Below, piece by piece: positions 1 to 10,230 of a stretch of DNA of 64,000 nucleotides (position 1 is its first letter; each line of letters starts with the position of its first letter). The notes beneath the pieces were generated by a model. It saw nothing but the letters and a program-made list of their open reading frames with translations, did no database searches and was not told the origin of the DNA. Source of the stretch: Mycobacterium gordonae. GTDB lineage: Bacteria; Actinomycetota; Actinomycetes; Mycobacteriales; Mycobacteriaceae. A program made the translations under genes and the position numbers. Where the stretch lies: NCBI RefSeq assembly GCF_017086405.1, contig NZ_CP070973.1:1612001-1676000 (forward strand). The letters run 5' to 3'.

Positions 1-580
1 CATTCTTCTCCACCGCCAGGCGCCCAACGTATGCTGCGATCGGCCGCGGGATCTGCAGGAAGTCCTTTCCCCGGGGCCTGAACAGGTCTGTGTCTACGCC
101 GCGCTGCCAGCTCGCAAGATTCTTGAACCCCCGAGCAGACAGCGTTGCGCGAATGCTCTGTGTGCTTACCATGCACCTGTACCCACCCGAGTGGAACCAT
201 CGTTGCGCAGCGTAGGAGGCCCGCAACGGGATCGGCGCCCGCGAGGCCAAGTACTCGGGAAACTGAGTGTGGTACGAGGTGGTGAAGCGCAGTCCGCGCC
301 GTCGACAGTGTCTGCGAGCTCCAAGCCCGAGTGGGCCTTCAGTCGCTATGTGCACAGCCTCTGGCTGGAAATCCTCGAAGCGCTGCCCGAGTGCGCGCCG
401 GGCGCCGACAGCTAAGCGGATCTCCGGATAAGTTGGGCAAGGCAACGTGCGATATTCGCCCGGCGAAACAATGCGCACGTCGTGCCCGAATCGAAGGAGC
501 CATGCGGCGGTCTGCGAGATGGTATTCACAACTCCGTTAGTTTGGGGAAACCAAGCGTCGGTCACGATCATGATTCTCAT
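1..580 (-). CDS. GT4-family glycosyltransferase, 5' part (runs off left edge)
   Basis: Translating the complement from an ATG at 580 gives an uninterrupted frame to base 1, so this is the first 193 residues of a longer gene. It opens with MRIMIVTDAWFPQTNGVV, the usual start of GT4 (GT-B fold) nucleotide-sugar glycosyltransferases, followed by a histidine/glutamate region (HIATEGPLGL) and SYHTQFPEYL. It then reaches the acceptor/donor linker motif WQRGVDTDLFRPR and the start of the second Rossmann domain, AAYVGRLAVEKN. These motifs are typical of hexose or mannose transferases acting on lipid acceptors. The donor and acceptor cannot be read from this part. The type resembles proteobacterial lipid glycosyltransferases more than mycobacterial MgtA, as judged from memory. 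It faces away from the polyketide locus and could glycosylate a lipid made there, which is inference only. Confidence 0.85.
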   Translation of the reverse strand, partial: MRIMIVTDAWFPQTNGVVNTISQTAAWLLRFGHDVRIVSPGEYRTLPCPTYPEIRLAVGARRALGQRFEDFQPEAVHIATEGPLGLGARRHCRRRGLRFTTSYHTQFPEYLASRAPIPLRASYAAQRWFHSGGYRCMVSTQSIRATLSARGFKNLASWQRGVDTDLFRPRGKDFLQIPRPIAAYVGRLAVEKN

Positions 581-1321
581 AATGAGGACTACGTTAGTAT
601 GCGCAACGCTTTTTGGTTGTCGGATTACAGTTTGAGGACGCTGACCACGATTTGCCGGCAAGCTCCGAGGTCCGCAATGTACCGAGCTGGTGACGCATTT
701 CGATAGTATCGAACTACGACCTTCATGAATCCTTAACGGATGTAACCCGTGTGATATCGGATGAATACTCGCCGCGCTTCGGCGATCGGCCAGACTTCGG
801 TGAAGCGCTAATGAGCGGTCAGGCCTCTCGCGGGCATGGACTGTGCAATGTGATTGCAGCACAGCCTGATTCGAACTCATGCGGCGGACGGCAGCCTGGA
901 AAGACGTTCGTGCGCCCTTTGTCTAGGTTGGCCGCCGCAGATCGAGGGCGGTCCGCGTAACGGCATACGGCTAGTGTCTGCACGTCCCCGCCTGACGCGG
1001 CAAGGCAGTGCCGGCGAGGTCACCGCGTCGTCGGGCGCCGAACCAAACACTTTGCTCGTCCAACGTAGCGCATTGTGCTTTAAATCTATTGCTCGCTTAG
1101 CCGGGACCGTGGGCTATTCGTCGACAGACGTGTGCTCACCCGGATGCGGGGACGCTCTGATGAGTCACCGAGAGGCTCTATGCGCGCATTTTTGTTGAGT
1201 CGACCACCAAGCTATTGACAATGTCGCAATCGGCACGCAACCTGGCACTGAAGTCTTGTCGATGTGCAATTCTTTCGCCCAGACTCGGGCGGAATAGCCG
1301 GTTCGAATTGGGTGAGGTCGA
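581..1321. other. intergenic stretch, no gene recognised
   Basis: About 740 bases between the divergent glycosyltransferase and the membrane protein gene. Several short open frames exist, but none has a recognisable motif or sustained coding character. Base composition is noticeably less GC-rich than in the right third of the window. The promoters of both flanking genes must lie here, but I cannot point to convincing hexamers. Confidence 0.5.
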
Positions 1322-1933
1322 ATGCAGCGATTCCTAGCTGAACTCAAGCGGCAACGGTGGGACGATCACCGCTACTACCATCACTCCCGCATTAACCAGA
1401 CGCTCCATCTGGTGAGTGCGCTCAGCTTCATCGCGGTGTACGTACTAGTGTTCACCAACCCTGTCGCCGCGGCGTTGATCGGGTGGTTCTTTGCGATGGT
1501 CACGCGGCAGGTGGGCCACTTCTTCTTCGAGCCCAAGGGATACGACGAGGTCAATAGCGCTACCCACGAACTGAAGGAACACATTAAGGTCGGCTATAAC
1601 CTGAAGCGCAAGATGGTTTTGTTGTCGCTCTGGGCCCTCTCGCCGGTCTTACTATGGGCCCAGCCCACGCTGTTCGGCATCTTTCCCACTTCCACCGACA
1701 ACTCTGACCTGCTGCGCCATCTTTGCCAGTTGTGGCTAGCCCTTGGGGTCGCAGCGCTGGTGTTCCGAACGGTGCAGCTCTTTATCCAGCAGAGCGTCCT
1801 TGTTGGGATGGCGTGGTTCACGAAGATCCTGACTGACCCGTTCCACGACATCAAACTTTACTGGCGTGCTCCACTCCAACTGGTGCGCGGTGAGCTGCTC
1901 GACCCGATGGAGCATGTCGCCCACCAGGCCTGA
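1322..1933 (+). CDS. small integral membrane protein, DUF962/Mpo1-like
   Basis: 203 residues with three or four hydrophobic segments (about residues 30-65, 98-118, 130-150 and possibly 155-170). The N-terminal part has a histidine/asparagine pattern (YYHHSRINQTLH) followed by RQVGHFFFE about 40 residues on. This spacing is reminiscent of DUF962/Mpo1 membrane proteins, whose yeast member is a dioxygenase acting on 2-hydroxy fatty acids. The assignment is by eye and tentative. Its 3' end overlaps the convergent aminotransferase gene by 76 bases, so the two genes are tail to tail. A lipid-modifying role would suit the neighbourhood, but no function is demonstrated. I see no other gene in this frame. 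Confidence 0.6.
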   Translation: MQRFLAELKRQRWDDHRYYHHSRINQTLHLVSALSFIAVYVLVFTNPVAAALIGWFFAMVTRQVGHFFFEPKGYDEVNSATHELKEHIKVGYNLKRKMVLLSLWALSPVLLWAQPTLFGIFPTSTDNSDLLRHLCQLWLALGVAALVFRTVQLFIQQSVLVGMAWFTKILTDPFHDIKLYWRAPLQLVRGELLDPMEHVAHQA

Positions 1934-3567
1934 TGCAGCTCTTTGAGAACATGCCGTCGGATAGCTTTATCGGTCAGCGACGTAGGGCCCTGCCACCAGG
2001 CGTCGCGCAGCATCGCCTCGGCGGCCGAGACGAAACGGTCTGCCACGGCTGCGAATTCGGCGTCGCTGTAGTTGAGACTGAAGATGAGTCGCGCGGTGCC
2101 GACCCAGCTCAATGCCAAACCTTCTGCGCGCAGGTAATACTGCAGCATCCAGTTGTAGCGCGAAGGTTTCTGATAGATGACTGTCCAGATCGACGACATG
2201 TGCGCTATCTGAACCGGCAGCTGCGCTGCGGCCAGCCGCTGGTTGAGCTCGCCGGCACGCCTGGCCCACACTCCATCGAGATCGCGGTAAATCGCCTGGA
2301 TTGGCTCGCTCTGGAGACGCCTCAGAAATTCATTCATGGCACCCATCACATAGGGATGCGAATTGAAGGTCCCGCGGGCGAAGCAAACATCAGCAGGTCG
2401 CTGTTCGCGGTAGCGCTTCATCAGGTGGCTGCGTCCGCAAACCACGCCGACGGGGAGCCCGCCGCCCACGGACTTGCCGTATGTGACCATGTCGGCGCGT
2501 ACGCCGAAATATTCCTGTGCACCGCCTTGGGACAGCCGGAAGCCGCTGAACACCTCGTCAAAGATGAGCACAATGTTCCGTTCGGAACACACGCGGCGCA
2601 GCTGAGCCAGCCATTCCGCGTAGCCCGTCCGGTCGAAGTGCGCGCGGCGACCGCTGTCGATAAGCAAGGAGTCGCTCGGCGCAGGTCCGTTCGGATGCAT
2701 CGCCTGAACGGGGTTGACGAGCACGCAGGCAATATCGCGGCGCGTCCGCAAGACCCGCAGCGTCGCCGAGGCCATGTCCTTCAACGTGAACGTGGCTTGT
2801 GCCCCGATCGGATTTCCGACACCCGGCTGCACATCGTCCGACCAACCGTGATAAGCCCCGCAAAAGCGGACCAGGTACTTGCGTTTCGTGTGGTAACGCG
2901 CCAGTCTCACCGCCTGCATCACGGCTTCGGTGCCCGACATGTGGAAGGACACCTCATCGAGACCCGAGATTTCGCGCAGCCGCGCCACATTGTCGGCCAC
3001 GACAGGATGGTAGGCGCCGAGGACGGGACCGAGTTCGCGCGCTCGCGCAATGCCGAAGTCGATGCAATCCTTGTAAAAATCGATTCCGAAGAGATTGACT
3101 CCATAGGAGCCACTCACGTCATAGGTTTGATTGCTGTCAATATCGGTGACGGTAGCGCCGCACGAGGACTGCACAAAGACGCTGGCCTGCAAGTTGTTAC
3201 GAATCAATCTGCTAAAGGGGATGGGTACCCGATAGCGCGCCGTGAACTCCAAATCCGAGATGGAGCCACCGATTTGACGCGACAGTGCGGCGGCCAGTGG
3301 ATAGCGCAGCGTGTACTGCGCGACAAGTTGCTCAAACCCGGCGCGACGCCGAGCCTCGACGTCCGGCGACGCGTCATCAGCGCGGAAGAAAATCGTTTCG
3401 TCGTAGTCGTAACGCGGCATCATCCTGGCCACCAGACGGGAGAATCGGTCGTGACCGGCGAGCGAGCGCTGCTTCGCAAGCGACAATATCAGGCGCTGCC
3501 GCGCCCCTCGCGCGACAATGATCAGAAGCATGGCGCCGCCGAGATACTCAAGCAAAGCTATGTTCAC
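1858..3567 (-). CDS. class III PLP-dependent aminotransferase (glutamate-1-semialdehyde aminomutase-like)
   Basis: 569 residues from a GTG at 3567 that follows GGAGAG by six bases; an ATG at 3609 would add 14 residues. The first ~135 residues are an unusual N-terminal extension that begins hydrophobic and is then Arg-rich. The class III fold follows, with SGTEAVMQAVRLAR, GAYHGW and FDEVFSGFR (Asp337, pairs with the PLP pyridine nitrogen). The lysine of TYGKSVGGGLPVG (Lys365) should form the Schiff base, and GTFNSHP is the usual phosphate-contact region. The overall pattern is that of GSA-aminomutase-like enzymes rather than ornithine or GABA aminotransferases. It is larger than hemL and sits in no tetrapyrrole context, so it is more likely a biosynthetic aminotransferase. 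It is divergent from the decarboxylase-like gene, with which it may share a promoter region. Substrate unknown. Confidence 0.85.
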   Translation of the reverse strand: MNIALLEYLGGAMLLIIVARGARQRLILSLAKQRSLAGHDRFSRLVARMMPRYDYDETIFFRADDASPDVEARRRAGFEQLVAQYTLRYPLAAALSRQIGGSISDLEFTARYRVPIPFSRLIRNNLQASVFVQSSCGATVTDIDSNQTYDVSGSYGVNLFGIDFYKDCIDFGIARARELGPVLGAYHPVVADNVARLREISGLDEVSFHMSGTEAVMQAVRLARYHTKRKYLVRFCGAYHGWSDDVQPGVGNPIGAQATFTLKDMASATLRVLRTRRDIACVLVNPVQAMHPNGPAPSDSLLIDSGRRAHFDRTGYAEWLAQLRRVCSERNIVLIFDEVFSGFRLSQGGAQEYFGVRADMVTYGKSVGGGLPVGVVCGRSHLMKRYREQRPADVCFARGTFNSHPYVMGAMNEFLRRLQSEPIQAIYRDLDGVWARRAGELNQRLAAAQLPVQIAHMSSIWTVIYQKPSRYNWMLQYYLRAEGLALSWVGTARLIFSLNYSDAEFAAVADRFVSAAEAMLRDAWWQGPTSLTDKAIRRHVLKELHQAWWATCSIGSSSSPRTSWSGARQ

Positions 3568-3629
3568 CTTCAGCTCTCCATGTCCCTTTGCGCTTCGGGC
3601 ACAGAGCATTTCGAGTCAGGGATGATGCG
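3568..3629. promoter_or_regulatory. short divergent intergenic region between aminotransferase and decarboxylase genes
   Basis: Only about 60 bases separate the preferred starts of two divergent genes, so their promoters must overlap each other or the coding ends. The GGAGAG ribosome site of the minus-strand gene is at about 3574-3579. An AGGGATGA stretch precedes the plus-strand ATG at 3630. No clear promoter hexamers were recognised. Confidence 0.35.
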
Positions 3630-4517
3630 ATGACGGTGCGCTCGGTCATTGTGAACTTTGTCCAGCAGGAGGACGTCAACTTCTTGCTCACCAACCGATT
3701 GCCGCGACGCTGGATCACCTTGTTCGTGGGCTGGCTGAGTCGTCTCGAGCAGCCTTTGGTCTGTCGGGCATGTCTTGCGGTCTGGCGTTTGTTCGCCGAT
3801 ATCGATCTGAGTGATGCACAAAACACCCGTTTCAGGAGCCTTCACGAATGTTTCACGCGCGAACTCACGCCCGGTGCGCGACAGGTGGATCACGATTCCG
3901 CCGTCGTCGTCAGCCCGTGCGACGGAATTGTGGGTGCCATGGGTCCGGTGTGCGCAGGATCGGCGTTCCAAGCCAAGGGCTTTCCGTACTCCCTCCTCGA
4001 CCTGCTCGATGATTCGGAGCTGGTCGCCCGATACCTGGATGGCTGCTTTGTGACACTGCGCCTGACATCCGGCATGTATCACCGCTTTCATGCGCCATAC
4101 GACTGTCGCGTGGAGCATGTTACGTATATGTCGGGCGACACATGGAACGTCAATCCGATCGCCCTCAAGCGGGTCGAAAATCTATTTTGCAGAAACGAGC
4201 GCGCGGTAATTCGCTGCCGCTTGGCAGGCTCCGACCATCTGATCACGCTGGTGCCAGTCGCGGCCATCTTGGTGGCGAGCATCCGGCTGCACTGCGTGGA
4301 CGTACCGCTTAATCTGAAGTACCGCGGCCCGAACCGAATCCCTTGTGATGCATGGCTGCGTAAGGGCGAGGAAATGGGATGGTTCGAGCATGGTTCCACC
4401 GTCATCGCCTTCGCGCCGCCTGGCGTATCAATATGTCCAGGACTGACCGAAGGTAGCGTCATCCGCATGGGGCAGCCACTCCTCCGGCTCGCACCGCACC
4501 ACCTGGAGTGCAGTTAG
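3630..4517 (+). CDS. phosphatidylserine decarboxylase-like protein
   Basis: 295 residues from ATG 3630, preceded by AGGGATGA; an upstream in-frame ATG at 3588 would add 14 residues. The family catalytic set is present: Asp in SPCDGIVG (about residue 98), the histidines of MYHRFHAP (about 151 and 154), and HGSTVI near the C-terminus. In this family the serine of that GST motif (about residue 256) becomes the pyruvoyl group after self-cleavage. The length fits bacterial Psd proenzymes, and the N-terminus (VNFLLTNRLPRRW) matches the usual start. Mycobacteria carry a housekeeping psd elsewhere, so this is probably a second, specialised copy. It may make ethanolamine-type head groups or decarboxylate a related lipid. 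Its placement divergent from an aminotransferase and just upstream of the PKS suggests lipid tailoring, which is inference. Confidence 0.88.
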   Translation: MTVRSVIVNFVQQEDVNFLLTNRLPRRWITLFVGWLSRLEQPLVCRACLAVWRLFADIDLSDAQNTRFRSLHECFTRELTPGARQVDHDSAVVVSPCDGIVGAMGPVCAGSAFQAKGFPYSLLDLLDDSELVARYLDGCFVTLRLTSGMYHRFHAPYDCRVEHVTYMSGDTWNVNPIALKRVENLFCRNERAVIRCRLAGSDHLITLVPVAAILVASIRLHCVDVPLNLKYRGPNRIPCDAWLRKGEEMGWFEHGSTVIAFAPPGVSICPGLTEGSVIRMGQPLLRLAPHHLECS

Positions 4518-5425
4518 CGATCATCCGAGTCATCGTGCTGTTCTGCTTGCCGACGCTATCGAAAATGGTGACAGGATTAGCGTGATCACCGCGTGGTCGT
4601 CTACTTACGCGCATCGAACTCATGCAGTCTGACTGGCACGCGCCCATAGTCACTATGTCGCGACCGGCTGGTCGTTTCTTCGATCACATCCCCACCATCG
4701 TATGGCGAAGTCTGCTTGCAAATCGTCATGGCATTCGATCCTAGCCAATCATAATCGGTGTGCAAATTGACTAATTGATCGACAAAGTTGATCAAAGTAT
4801 TCAGCCGAACGCAACGATGGGCACCTTGGCTTGTCAACTTGCGGGTTAACCTCTTGCACCCGTCACCCATATCCTGATCCGCATCACCATTTTTGATTTG
4901 CCGATACGTGCGCGGCCCCACCCGTGCGGAAATGTCCAGCGCAGGAAATTATGACGAACAGAAGTTCGGGTGGAAGTCACGAGACTCCCCCTGTTACTCG
5001 CCGGTGCAGGCTGAGGCATACACGTCGCGGAGCCTGGCTGGGTGTGTTGAGCCGCATTGACCGACCTTGGCTGGGCGTTTCATGAGCACTGGAATGCCTG
5101 ACGAGGGCCGCGGGGCATAAGCGCCGAGTGGCCCGGGTGACAGGCGCGTACTCGAATGGCGGGCCAACCAGCAGTTTGACGAAGCCGGCGGCATTCGGGT
5201 AGGCGTCGGCGTGGCGCGTCATCCCGACGCGAGGGGTCTTGCGGGCGCACCCCGAGACTCTCCGAGAATGCCTAACCGGGGCAGTTTGATAATTGCGCAA
5301 CGAATTGTTCAACATTTATGGACGCTGAACTTCGCTAATTCTCAGAATGTCTCGCGTTTAGATTTGCGGTTCGATACATTGCGATCCACCCGGTCACACA
5401 CCCCTGATCTAGAAGGGTCGCGCCA
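4518..5425. other. intergenic region upstream of the PKS
   Basis: About 900 bases with no convincing gene; a 112-codon minus-strand frame (4977-5315) has no recognisable family. Composition is mixed, with an AT-rich part around 4700-4850 and again at 5285-5345, where the PKS promoter probably lies. The PKS start at 5426 is supported by AGAAGGG eight bases upstream. Confidence 0.5.
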
Positions 5426-8400
5426 ATGTCGCTGCTGTTAGGTCGAGTTCGAGAGTTGGGTGCACAGCTACCCCGTGCCACGGCGATTTCGGTGCTAGAT
5501 GACCACGGCCGTGTAGCGGGGTCGTTAAGCCGCGCAGACGTCGTTACCGACATGGCCGAGATGGCCGAGTTCCTTCGGCAGCGTTGCGGTCTGGTGGCAG
5601 GTGATCGAGCGCTACTGGTATATCCCTTCGGTCTGGATTTCGTGCGCAGCTTGATCGGGTGCATTGCTGCCGGGGTGTTGCCGGTGCCGGTTTATCCTCC
5701 CGACCCATTTAACCCACGAAAATCGATGGAAGCCTTCCGCAGGGTAGCCGCCGACTGCGGCGCAAAAGCGGTGCTGACGAGTCGGCGCTATGCGGGTGCC
5801 CGAAGGTTGGGCGCGGCAAAGGCTGTGGTGAGCGCAAAGGCGGTGGAGTGGCCCGCGGACTTGCCTTGGCATGTGACTTCTTCGCGGCGAAACAGGCGCA
5901 CGCTCAAGTCGGCCTTGTTGTCCAAAGAGATGGATGACTGGTCGCCAACCGCTGATACGCCCGCTTTCATCCAGTACACATCGGGTTCTACCTCGAATCC
6001 CAAAGGCGTTGTCATCACTCATGGCAACCTGGAACATCAGGCTGACTTCAATCGCCGATACCTGGGGCTTGGCCTGGACGCGCGGGGTGTGTTCTGGGTG
6101 CCGCCGTATCACGACTTTGGCCTGATCGGGGGCATCCTAAACACGCTGGCAGGCAATTTCGAGCTCACAATGATGTCCCCCTTGAGTTTCATCCAACGGC
6201 CCGCGCTCTGGTTTGAAGTAATGCACCAAGTGCGCGCGACCCATACCGTCTCACCCAATTTCGGTCTTGAGTTGGCACTGCGCAAGACCACTGCCGAGCA
6301 GCGCGCCCGATGGGACCTGAGTTCGCTCAAGATGGTGATGAGTGCGGCGGAGCCCGTGCGCGCGGAAACGACTCGCCGATTTCTGGAAGCCTTCGCCGTC
6401 GCGGGGCTGCGTCCCGAGGCATTCTGTCCGGCGTACGGCCTTGCCGAACACACCGTGGGCGTAACGGTGTTCGGGCGTTCAAGATTGCAGGTGGACCGCC
6501 GCCAACTCGAAACAGAGCGGCTGGCGGTCCCATCTGATGGGCCCGGTTCCCAGATTCTCCTAGGCTGCGGCGAGCCGTGCGACGACATCGATGTGCGGAT
6601 CGTGGATCCCGAACTTCGCGTGCCGCTGGCTGATAACCACGTCGGCGAGATATGGGTTGACTCGCCGAGCAAGGCTGCAGGCTATTGGGGGGCGGAAGAG
6701 TTGAGCCGTAGCATGTTTCAAGCACAGCTGGCCGAATCGCGAAGCCGCCGTGGCTATCTGCGTACCGGAGATCTGGGCTTCATGCATGATGGCGAGCTCT
6801 ACGTTTGCGGCCGCCTCAAAGACCTGATCATCCTGGCAGGGCGCAACATCCACCCCCAAGATATCGAAGATAGTCTGCGCGATTGTCATCGGGCCATTCG
6901 GCCAGGTGGGATAGCGGCGTTTGCCGTTGAGGGCGGCAACCGCGAAGGGCTCGCGGTGCTCGTGGAGGTGGCAGCTGACGCTCCATCCGAGGAGCTGTCG
7001 AGCTTGGTCCCCGCGATACGGACAGTGGTTGCAAAAGAACACCAATTGCGCTGTGCCACGGTAATCGTGGGACCACCAGGAAGCGTCAGCAAGACGACCA
7101 GCGGCAAAGTTCAGCGCTCCCGGTGCCGCGACCGATTGCTCGACGGCACCCTGGAAGCCAAGGCGCTGATAGTAGACCGCTTGTCTGATCGAGCGCTTGT
7201 TGGCGCGCCAGCGGCCGGAGCAGCAGTACTCAGTGACGTACCTGTGCGCAGCTCGGTGCGCGTCCCGATCACGGGCGATTGTCTGGTGCCCCCCACCGAG
7301 CTGCAATCAGTGCTCCGTCAAGAGGTGGCTGCTGTATTGGGGATCGGCATCGTCGACGTCGACGCCGATCAACCACTCGGTGATCAGGGCCTGAGCTCAA
7401 TTGGCGCCACCGAGTTGGCCTCACGGCTAACTCAGGTGTTGGGCACAGATGTGCAGCCGGTTGACATTTTCAACTACTCGACGGTGCAGAGCCTGGCGCA
7501 GATGCTGAGCGGCGAGGCCGCCGCCCCAACTCCCACCGCCTCGCCATCACGCGGCAACGGCGGCGTGGATGAGCCGATTGCGATTGTGGGGGTGGGGTGT
7601 CGTTTTCCGGGTGGGGTGGATTCTGCGGAGGGGTTGTGGGAGGTGGTGGCGGGGGGTCGTGATGTGGTGTCGGAGTTTCCTAGGGATCGGGGTTGGGATG
7701 TGGAGGGGTTGTTTGATGCTGATCCTGATGCGGTGGGCAGGACTTATACGCGGTGGGGTGGGTTTGTTGAGGATGTTGCGGGTTTTGATGCGGGGTTTTT
7801 TGGGATCACTCCGGGTGAGGCGTTGGCGATGGATCCTCAGCAGCGGTTGTTGTTGGAGTGTGCGTGGGAGGCGTTGGAGGACGGGGGGATTGATCCGTTG
7901 GGGTTGCGGGGTTCGGCGACGGGGGTGTTTGTCGGGATTATGGCCTCTGAGTATGGGGGTGGGCCTGCTGGTGGGGTTGAGGGTTATGGGTTGACCGGTC
8001 AGGCGGTGAGTGTGGCCTCGGGGCGTATTGCGTATGTGTGGGGGTTGGAGGGTCCGGCGGTGTCGGTGGATACGGCGTGTTCGTCGTCGTTGGTGGCGTT
8101 GCATTTGGCGTGTCGGTCGTTGCGTTCGGGGGAGTGTGATTTGGCGTTGGCTGCGGGGGTGACGGTGATGGCGAGCCCGTCGGTGTTTGTGGGGTTCGCT
8201 CGGCAGCGGGGGTTGGCTGTTGATGGGCGGTGTAAGGCGTTTGCGGGGGCTGCTGATGGGACGGGGTTTGGTGAGGGTGCTGGGGTGGTGGTGTTGGCGC
8301 GGTTGTCGGAGGCGCGTCGGCGTGGGTATCCGGTGTTGGCGGTGGTGTGTGGCAGTGCGGTGAATCAGGATGGGGCCTCGAATGGGTTGACCGCGCCTAA

Positions 8401-9331
8401 TGGGCCTTCTCAGCAGCGGGTGATTCGGGCGGCGTTGGCCAGTGCGGGGTTGGGTGTGGGGGATGTGGATGTGGTGGAGGCTCATGGGACGGGTACCACG
8501 TTGGGGGATCCTATTGAGGCGCAGGCGCTTTTAGCTACTTATGGGCAAGACCGGCCGGTTGATCAGCCGTTGTGGTTGGGTTCGGTGAAGTCGAATTTGG
8601 GTCATACCCAGGCGGCGGCTGGTGTTGCTGGGGTGATCAAGATGGTGCAGGCGTTGCGGTATGGGGTGATACCGGCGACGTTGCATGTGGATCAGCCCAC
8701 GCCTCATGTGGATTGGTCGGCGGGGGCGGTGGAGTTGGTGACTCAGGCTCGGCCGTGGCCGGTGCGGTCGGGTCGGCCGCGTCGGGCGGGGGTGTCTTCG
8801 TTCGGGATCAGTGGCACCAATGCGCATGTGATTCTTGAAGAAGCTCCCACTGAGGTGGTGGTCGGATCAGTGCAGCGGGGCGGTGCGGGTGCGGGGGGTG
8901 GTGACGCTGCGTGGAGTGTTCCGGGTGTGGGGTTGTCGGTGGTGCCGTGGGTGGTGACGGCGAAGTCGGCGTCGGCGTTGGTGGGTCAGGCGGCGCGGTT
9001 GGCGGAATTTGTCGGTGCCCATCCCGAGGTTGATCCGGTGGATGTGGGGGTGTCGTTGGTGCGGCGTTCGGTTTTTGAGCATCGGGCGGTGGTGGTGGGG
9101 GCGGATCGGGAGCAGTTGTTGGCGGGGTTGGTGGGGCTGGCTGGCGGACAGTCGGGTGCCGGTGTGCTCAGTGGGCGCGCGCAGCCGGTGGGTAAGACGG
9201 TGTTGGTGTTTCCGGGCAGGGCTCCCAATGGCTGGGGATGGGTGTCGAGTTATTGGATGGTGCACCGGTTTTCGCGCGGGAGATGCAGGCGTGTGCGGAG
9301 GTGTTTTCGGAGTTTGTGGATTGGTCGTTGA
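5426..9331 (+). CDS. PKS protein 1, N-terminal fragment: FAAL-ACP-KS-start of AT (ends by frameshift)
   Basis: Frame of 1301 residues; the last ~40, after about residue 1262, are out of frame. Residues 1-590 are a fatty-acyl-AMP ligase-like adenylation domain: [12 protein letters not shown] (P-loop), [57 protein letters not shown] and the lysine of TTSGKVQR. About 630-700 is an acyl carrier domain with the phosphopantetheine serine in [13 protein letters not shown]. The ketosynthase begins at 716, with active Cys885 in DTACSSS and the two later histidine motifs EAHGTGTT and KSNLGH. The frame should continue into an acyltransferase at [12 protein letters not shown], but one C is missing near 9213 and the frame closes at 9331. 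Corrected, 5426-13986 encodes one protein of about 2853 residues. The FAAL would load a fatty acid starter directly onto the adjacent ACP. Confidence 0.92.
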   Translation: MSLLLGRVRELGAQLPRATAISVLDDHGRVAGSLSRADVVTDMAEMAEFLRQRCGLVAGDRALLVYPFGLDFVRSLIGCIAAGVLPVPVYPPDPFNPRKSMEAFRRVAADCGAKAVLTSRRYAGARRLGAAKAVVSAKAVEWPADLPWHVTSSRRNRRTLKSALLSKEMDDWSPTADTPAFIQYTSGSTSNPKGVVITHGNLEHQADFNRRYLGLGLDARGVFWVPPYHDFGLIGGILNTLAGNFELTMMSPLSFIQRPALWFEVMHQVRATHTVSPNFGLELALRKTTAEQRARWDLSSLKMVMSAAEPVRAETTRRFLEAFAVAGLRPEAFCPAYGLAEHTVGVTVFGRSRLQVDRRQLETERLAVPSDGPGSQILLGCGEPCDDIDVRIVDPELRVPLADNHVGEIWVDSPSKAAGYWGAEELSRSMFQAQLAESRSRRGYLRTGDLGFMHDGELYVCGRLKDLIILAGRNIHPQDIEDSLRDCHRAIRPGGIAAFAVEGGNREGLAVLVEVAADAPSEELSSLVPAIRTVVAKEHQLRCATVIVGPPGSVSKTTSGKVQRSRCRDRLLDGTLEAKALIVDRLSDRALVGAPAAGAAVLSDVPVRSSVRVPITGDCLVPPTELQSVLRQEVAAVLGIGIVDVDADQPLGDQGLSSIGATELASRLTQVLGTDVQPVDIFNYSTVQSLAQMLSGEAAAPTPTASPSRGNGGVDEPIAIVGVGCRFPGGVDSAEGLWEVVAGGRDVVSEFPRDRGWDVEGLFDADPDAVGRTYTRWGGFVEDVAGFDAGFFGITPGEALAMDPQQRLLLECAWEALEDGGIDPLGLRGSATGVFVGIMASEYGGGPAGGVEGYGLTGQAVSVASGRIAYVWGLEGPAVSVDTACSSSLVALHLACRSLRSGECDLALAAGVTVMASPSVFVGFARQRGLAVDGRCKAFAGAADGTGFGEGAGVVVLARLSEARRRGYPVLAVVCGSAVNQDGASNGLTAPNGPSQQRVIRAALASAGLGVGDVDVVEAHGTGTTLGDPIEAQALLATYGQDRPVDQPLWLGSVKSNLGHTQAAAGVAGVIKMVQALRYGVIPATLHVDQPTPHVDWSAGAVELVTQARPWPVRSGRPRRAGVSSFGISGTNAHVILEEAPTEVVVGSVQRGGAGAGGGDAAWSVPGVGLSVVPWVVTAKSASALVGQAARLAEFVGAHPEVDPVDVGVSLVRRSVFEHRAVVVGADREQLLAGLVGLAGGQSGAGVLSGRAQPVGKTVLVFPGRAPNGWGWVSSYWMVHRFSRGRCRRVRRCFRSLWIGR

Positions 9332-10230
9332 TCGATGTGTTGCGGGGTGTGTCGGGGGCGCCGGGGTTGGATCGGGTGGATGTGGTGCAGCCGGTGTTGT
9401 TTGCGGTGATGGTGTCGCTGGCCGGGTTGTGGCGCTCGGTGGGGGTGGAGCCTGATGCGGTGATCGGACATTCCCAGGGTGAGATCGCTGCGGCGTATGT
9501 CGCGGGGGTGTTGTCGCTGCGGCAGGCCGCGCAGGTGGTAATCGTGCGTAGCAGGTTGCTTCGGGCGTTGGCCGGTAGTGGTGGCATGGTCTCGATCGCC
9601 TGCGGTGGGCATCAAGTGGCTCCGTTGGTAGCGCCTTGGGGAGAGCGGATCGCTGTCGCTGCGGTCAATAGTCCCTCGGCAGTGGTGGTTTCCGGTGACA
9701 TGGTGGCCTTGCAGGAATTGCTGAGCTGTTGTGAGGCCCAGGGTGTGCGGGCTCGTCGTCTTGAGGTGGACTACGCGTCGCATTCGGCGCAGGTGGAGGC
9801 GATCGGCGCTGAGCTTGTGGAGGCACTGTCCGGGATCACGCCGTGTTCTTCGCAGGTCGGGTTCATCTCGACGGTCACCGGTGAGGTGATCGACGGGGCT
9901 GAGTTGGACGGTCAGTATTGGTATCGCAACTTGCGTCAGAGCGTGCAGTTCGAGCAGGCGTTGCATAGCGCTGCTGCGCAGGGCTATGGGGTGTTCATTG
10001 AGGCCAGCGCGCATCCGGTGTTGCTGTCGGCCGTCGAAGACGCATTGCCCGAGGGGGGCCACCGCCTCGGTTCTGCTGCGGCGGTGGCGGTCCCGACGTT
10101 GGGCCGCCAGGACGGCGGGCTGGACCGGTTCATGAAATCGGTGGCTCAGGCTTATGCGGCCGGGGTCGGGGTGGATTGGTCGGCGGTGTTCGCTGGTTCG
10201 GGGGGTGCCTGGGTGGGGTTGCCGACGTAT
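7571..10230 (+). repeat. KS-AT repeat, copy 1 (module 1)
   Basis: Covers the whole KS, the KS-AT linker, the AT and the post-AT linker of module 1. It aligns with 14103-16763 at a constant offset of 6532 until the missing C near 9213, then 6533. Reading the two side by side, I find that deletion and a single synonymous G/T difference (copy 2 about position 15322). Identity ends sharply at GLPTY, where copy 1 continues [11 protein letters not shown]. Confidence 0.93.
9209..9216 (+). other. single-base deletion (frameshift) at the KS-AT junction of PKS protein 1
   Basis: Here the sequence reads TTT-CC-GGG, while the otherwise identical repeats at 15741-15749 and around 21018-21026 read TTT-CCC-GGG. 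Restoring one C rejoins the frame from 5426 with the one ending at 13986 and gives exactly 2854 codons including stop. Either module 1 is disrupted in this strain, or this is a homopolymer or assembly error. Confidence 0.9.

Noticed and set aside
1933..3633. 566-codon plus-strand frame
   Set aside because: Exactly antisense to the aminotransferase, whose PLP-site motifs prove the minus strand is coding.
5280..5345. Possible palindromic operator (TTGCGCAA and nearby AATTGTT) upstream of the PKS
   Set aside because: The arms are short and imperfect in an AT-rich stretch, and could easily arise by chance.
7547..8485. Long minus-strand frame (312 codons), repeated opposite each KS copy at 14094-15017 and 19206-20294
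   Set aside because: His/Pro/Arg-rich translation produced by the G-rich codons of the KS on the other strand. It repeats only because the KS repeats, and has no motifs.
9238..9240. ATG as an independent translation start for the AT-DH-ER-KR-ACP part
   Set aside because: It is an internal methionine of the AT motif in the two intact repeat copies. The separate frame exists only because of the one-base deletion.
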